A stretch of 64,000 bases of DNA from positions 6,575,849 to 6,639,848 of the forward strand of contig NC_065429.1 in assembly GCF_024362695.1 (NCBI RefSeq), written 5' to 3'. Position numbers and translations under genes: made by a program. The notes under the pieces were generated by a model. That model searched no databases and was not told the DNA's origin. It saw only the letters and a program-made list of their open reading frames with translations. This document shows positions 59,581 to 64,000 of this stretch, piece by piece. The stretch comes from Pectinophora gossypiella. Taxonomy: Eukaryota; Arthropoda; Insecta; Lepidoptera; Gelechiidae. Every line of letters begins with the position of its first letter. The stretch's first letter is position 1.

Positions 59581-59905
59581 GAAAGAAAGAAAGAAAATAT
59601 TTATTTCCATATTGGACGCCACATTTACAAACTTACATTACAGAAATAAAAAAAAATTGAAAAAAAAAACAAAGACAAAAAGACAAATAATACAGACATT
59701 AAATACACAATGGAGCCGCCCAAAATATAAAAAGGATCTCCCTCAGCATAATGCCGTGACACGTGCTTAGCACGGGCCGCGGCGCTGGTATTATGGGAGA
59801 CCTATCGAACGTGAGCTGAAAGATGAGTTCTCCATACTGTCCAGCTAAAATTCGTGATAAATTGCTATAAAATGTGAAGCAACTTGCAGTATCCCGTCTG
59901 AAGGA
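59581..59905 (-). mobile_element. Retroelement 3' end with gaaa repeat
   Basis: (gaaa)n at 59581-59597, then tattggacgccacatttaca and ccgcggcgctggtattatgg. A shorter relative is at 41370-41600. Confidence 0.55.
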
Positions 59906-60309
59906 TGAGTTACGAAAAAGAAATGCCATCAGTTCGAAAAAGGAAGTTTTTATTGAAAATTAGTTTTTCTAAGTTTATTTCTTTCCGATATTTAGAAAAT
60001 AAAATATCATCAGCCGTACGACGCCCACTGTTGGGCATAGGCCTCCCCCAAGGATCCCCACGACGATCGGTCCTGCGCTGCCCGCATCCAGCGGCTTCCC
60101 GCGACAATATAACACTATAATTTTGCATTGGGGCATTGGAGCAGCGTGGTATGCTCCATACCCCCTCCGGTTGATTGAGGGGAGGCCTGTTTCCAGCAGT
60201 GGGACGTAGTATAGGCTGTTTATGTATGTACTATAATTTTGCAGTTGAACGCTGCACAAAGGGTTATAGCGTAAACATATAACTAAAACAGTATCTTTGT
60301 TTACTCAAA

Positions 60310-60512
60310 TAGTATGGGGATTTTTTCTATCATAGCATAAAAATCTTAATGCGGTTCACAGAATACACATATTTATCAAGTTTCAACAGTATAGCTATTA
60401 TAGTTTCGGAGAAAAGTGGCTGTGACATACGGACGCACGGACGGACGGACAGACAGACATGACGAATCTATAAGGGTTCCGTTTTTTGCCATTAGGCTAC
60501 GGACCCCTAAAA
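60310..60512 (+). mobile_element. LINE-like 3' end (gttccgttttttgccatt family)
   Basis: ggcggacgg-type repeats (ggacggacggacagacagac) followed by gggttccgttttttgccatt and ggctacggacccctaaaaa. Confidence 0.62.
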
Positions 60513-60589
60513 ACGGCTTGACCGATTTGGCTGATACTGTCAAAATTTACGAACACATAACAGTTGCGACACCTGATGGGAGAAAAAGG

Positions 60590-60706
60590 CAGTTTTTATC
60601 TCCAAAAGCAATGTTGTTATTTGACATTTGCGCACTTTTATACCAATGCCAAATTGTAATATTGCCTTTTTGGATTAATTGCTTCAATGTAGCCTTTTGG
60701 ACCCCC
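60590..60706. mobile_element. Hairpin MITE, GGGGGTTTAAAATGGCC family, partial
   Basis: Retains aaagcaatgttgttatttgacatttg and the right arm ending gacccccag; the left arm is degraded. Shorter pieces occur at 54938-54972 and near 59487. Confidence 0.7.
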
Positions 60707-60883
60707 AGATTTCTATTTATTAGACAAGTCATAGAACAGATGATATAAGAACAACACAGTAGCGCCAATAGCAACGTATTAAATGCACCTAACGGGAAGA
60801 ATTGGCAACTTTTTGACAGTTCCTTGTATAAGTAGTTGTATTTTAAGCGGTATTCAATGTTTGACCGCACAAAGATGGACTTT

Positions 60884-61280
60884 CCAATCAGCATTCCCCA
60901 AAAACACGATAGATGGCGTTGTTAAGTTTTTTCTTCGTTTAAACTTCTAATTTCACGAATATATAACAGACATATGCATCTTTTATCTCTGTTTTTGGGT
61001 ATAAATGATGACCCTTTTTATTACACCAAGGTACAATTACAACTTCCACCCATTATTATTCTGATCGAAACAAAGAGAAGCAATATAGGTAGCAACATCA
61101 TTGAATACATAATGTGTTCCAAATATCAAGCAACAGATAGTTTTATAATATATGTTTCTGCCATTACATTACATTTTTGAATAATTATGTACGCCAGCAA
61201 TGAGAAAATAGATTATCACGTTAAAAGTGAACAACGCCATCTATCGTGTGTTTGGAGAACGTGCATTAGAAAGTCCCTCA
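60884..61280. mobile_element. MITE, GGACTTTCCAATC family
   Basis: About 400 bp, ends ggactttccaatcagcattc and attagaaagtccctc. It preserves the unoccupied site for the nested MITE in the copy at 57952. Confidence 0.82.
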
Positions 61281-61915
61281 AACAGGAGCGCTGAAGGCTT
61301 TCACCCGGAAAGTTAATTTGAAATAGTTTATGAAGCTAAAATATTTACAAATCCTTTTAAAAAAATTAAGACAAAAATAAAAGATAATTCATTCAATCAC
61401 AGCAAGAAGTTGCCGTGGTCTCTGCTAATCCCATAGGGAAATAAGCATGAACTTAGGTATGTATGATAATTTTAATGTAATGAAAATAGAAAAAATATTC
61501 TACATCCAATGCATTATAAAAACTTAATGCGAAGGAATAATTTTGTTAATAGAATTAGTGACTAGAAGAAGACAGATATGATGGGAAACTGAAATCTTAA
61601 CTTTTTTTAAATAGTCCGTAAAGGACAGAAAGTTACGATTAGCGCAAGACAGTGACAGAGCTTGTAACTCGCAAATTTTTAGTTAGAATCTGCATCATTG
61701 ATTAATTTATTTCAAGCTAGTGGGTTTATATACTAGATACACCTCTACCTTTTTTTTTTGGAAAAGGTTTAACGGCTCTGGCCTAGTAGCCTTTTAAGCC
61801 AGTCATTAATTGAGCATATTACTACCCCTTCAGGGTTGCAAGCGTGATGCTGTTGTTACACACACAACGAAACAATCACGCCTGCATTCCCAAAGGGCTA
61901 GGCAGAGGTGTATAG
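61281..61915. other. AT-rich intergenic sequence
   Basis: No gene or clear repeat apart from a short patch, cctgcattcccaaagggcta near 61880, that resembles repeats elsewhere in the window. Confidence 0.45.
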
Positions 61916-62042
61916 TACAGTCATGAGCTATATAATATACCCACTTTAGGACATTTTGTGAGACTTACAGTTCAACTTGTCAAAAAAGTTAATGTGACAT
62001 GGTACCAAAGTGTATACATATTAATGCTCGTGACCGTACACT
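61916..62042. mobile_element. MITE, CGGTCACGAG family, with internal deletion
   Basis: tacagtcatgagctatataa ... aatgctcgtgaccgtac; about 20 bp shorter than the others. Confidence 0.78.
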
Positions 62043-62389
62043 ACTACTTTACCGTACAATCTTCGCCAGCTATGTTAAAGTCCCATGTGATAGGGGGTCG
62101 AGCCTATTGCCATTAACCGGACACAAATATTAAAAACTACGTGATATTAATTAGGTACTTGACAGTGTCAGAGATAAATTAGAAAATGCAATCTACTATA
62201 GAAGCGACTCTAAGATGATCATAAATCAATTTAAGTTTTTTTTCGACTTATTTTCGAATTTTATTAATGAATTAAGTAACAATGTGTACGACGTTTGACC
62301 GCTTTTACTGATGACGTCACAGGACAGTATTTCCATATTGTAAAAAAAAAATTGCGAGGTTCGCGCTCAACTGGGCACCCTCAGGCCTG

Positions 62390-62495
62390 TTGTCTTAAAC
62401 GTTGTACCGGGTGAGAGCATTCAGCGCTCCCCATTTGTCCGGCCAAGTAGTTAATGCCATCTGCGGCAAATCTACAATAAGTCACGTCAAAAAAA
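62390..62495 (-). mobile_element. Dispersed repeat, ttggccggacaaatgggaag family
   Basis: Inverse of 12655-12755 just before exon 8 (cataactacttggccggaca type); the same unit occurs twice in the window. Confidence 0.65.
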
Positions 62496-62785
62496 AATGC
62501 GTTTTGACGTTTCGTAAAAAGTATCTTATTTGACTGAGTTGTCAAGTCGCCAATTATGTACGATCCAAACATGAATTCAAACTCATAAAGTCAAATCCAG
62601 TGGTTCAGATCTCGACCCGGGTTTCGAACCCGCGACGCTGAGTTATCATGGATTTAAATGCATGTTAAAAAAATTGACACGGCCTTCGTGTTAATTTGAA
62701 GAATTCAGTTTCCCATCTGAAGAATACAACATTGGCATAAATTAATTAGTTTAGTTACAACTAAATTCATGGTATAATAAAACCA

Positions 62786-62922
62786 GCGGGCTTAGCACCG
62801 TAAGCGACGCTTTCTCGCCGCGACAGAGATCGTCTGTCTCTTTCTGTGCAGTACTGTGAGAGAGTGACGGGTGACGTATGTTGGCGCGAGAAACAGTCGC
62901 GCGCTTACGGTGCTAAGCCCGC
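62786..62922. mobile_element. 137-bp hairpin MITE with 21-bp inverted ends
   Basis: GCGGGCTTAGCACCGTAAGC at 62786 and the exact complement at 62902-62922. The GC-rich interior includes a gacagagatcgtctgtctc foldback. It appears inserted between aaacca and the tatgctcaaaag repeat. Confidence 0.8.
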
Positions 62923-63290
62923 GGTATGCTCAAAAGTGACAGCTACTTTCAAGGTTAGCCGCGCTGACGTCATATGGGTTGCCATTTTGTAAAAAATAAA
63001 TTACCACGACTATTGTTTTTAATTTATTTTGCAAGCCAATTTTGAACTTTTAATAAAAATATTAAAGTTTTAATTGTATTTATATATGTGTCAAGTTATA
63101 GTAACTAATTAATCACGTTGTCAGTAATTTGCAATAATTTCAGTCAATTTAATTTTAGTAAAAAAAAATTAGTAAAGTCCTTGGAATGTGGGAGAAACCA
63201 ATTTAATGGTAACACTTACGTCATCAGACGGCTAGCAATGGCGGATTGATGAGCGTATCTAGTTTTATTAAACCACAACTAAATTAATCA
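62923..63290. mobile_element. Repeat, tatgctcaaaagtgacagc family
   Basis: gtatgctcaaaagtgacagc ... ttttattaaaccacaac. Interrupted at its left edge by the hairpin at 62786-62922. Confidence 0.68.
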
Positions 63291-63419
63291 TAACTAACCG
63301 TTATTCAAACCCGCACCTTACTAAATACATAAGTATATGTATGAATGAGACTTTTTTCAAACGGGGAGCGCAGGTTGATCCCGGTACCGTACTTGCACCA
63401 GTGAGTTAATTTACCAAAA

Positions 63420-63575
63420 GTGCAGTTTTCACTAACACAGTCGGCTCGACCATTATAGACGGCGATACGGCTCACCTATCACGTTGGTCTAACAGAAAGC
63501 TCGGTGAGGTGTGGGTGCTTAGTTCATCTTGCGAAGGATGTACCTTTGACTACCCCAATTGTATTGTAAAAAAAC
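63420..63575 (+). mobile_element. Repeat, tagacggcgatacggctcac family
   Basis: gtgcagttttcactaacaca ... gactaccccaattg; a similar stretch is at 50650-50790. Confidence 0.7.
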
Positions 63576-63721
63576 TGAATTAAAAATCTCCTTCATACTT
63601 GGTCCCTACTCCCTACCCATAAATATACTTAACAGAGCCTCAAAGAAATATTCTCAAACGACTAATCTTATTATTCAATAAATTATATATATAAATTAAA
63701 AACATTTAAGTAATTTGAATC

Positions 63722-63975
63722 GGGTAGTTTCCTACGTCAAAGGTAAATTATGAAATTCTGATTACAAATAAAGACGACAAAAAACGTTTGCTTTTTTCTA
63801 TTTAAGGAACTTATTTATGAATTTTAATAATGGAAAATGTAATTATAAGTGCGCCATTTTGTCAAGTTTTTCTATGACGTCACAGGGTGCTTTTTCATAC
63901 AAATTCTGTAGTAATTACGTGTTTTGACGTTTAGTAAAAAAGTAACTGATTTGACTAGTTGGAAACTACCCTATT
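63722..63975. mobile_element. MITE, GGGTAGTTTCC family, full copy
   Basis: Arms gggtagtttcctacgtcaaa and gactagttggaaactaccc, with internal tctatgacgtcacagggtgc. Near the end of the window. Confidence 0.85.
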
Positions 63976-64000
63976 CTTGCGTTTTCAACGTGTATGCTTT

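Overview
The window looks like lepidopteran (moth or butterfly) genomic DNA. It has AT-rich introns packed with SINEs, LINE 3' ends, hairpin MITEs and a piggyBac-type transposon, and very GC-rich coding exons. This is inferred from the gene content and repeat style; no database was searched.

The one host protein-coding gene is Sin3A, the scaffold of the Sin3 histone-deacetylase co-repressor complex. It runs on the plus strand from about 3.4 kb to the stop codon at 48177-48179. I reconstruct 28 coding exons, all with AG/GT borders and compatible phases, giving 4095 nt (1364 residues plus stop). They encode PAH1, PAH2, PAH3, the HDAC-interaction region, an acidic/lysine-rich linker and the Sin3 C-terminal domain. 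The first coding exon(s) probably lie upstream of the window.

The introns carry two candidate families of box C/D snoRNA on the host's sense strand. Family B is five identical 83-nt copies (13.3, 35.5, 37.5, 38.7 and 44.7 kb) with a closing stem, box C, box D and a 13-nt guide complementary to a conserved 18S rRNA segment. Family A is three near-identical copies (9.8, 11.1 and 15.3 kb) plus a diverged relative (6.3 kb). Every family A copy ends 47-52 nt before the predicted branch point, the usual placement of intron-processed C/D snoRNAs. I could not match its guides to any rRNA or snRNA I know.

The 6.8-kb intron between exons 15 and 16 holds a complete piggyBac-like element (24974-30971). 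It has TTAA duplications, terminal and subterminal inverted repeats, a 118-bp tandem array and a three-exon transposase of 653 residues with all three catalytic Asp. It sits inside a hairpin MITE, and an unoccupied paralogous target is visible at 8542-8545.

The remainder is transposon debris, much of it nested: tRNA-derived SINEs, a 5S-rRNA-like SINE, LINE 3' fragments of several families, hAT-like elements, a TA-targeting MITE family and long-inverted-repeat elements. From 48.2 to 64 kb I see the 3' UTR of Sin3A followed by repeats and AT-rich DNA, with no further gene.
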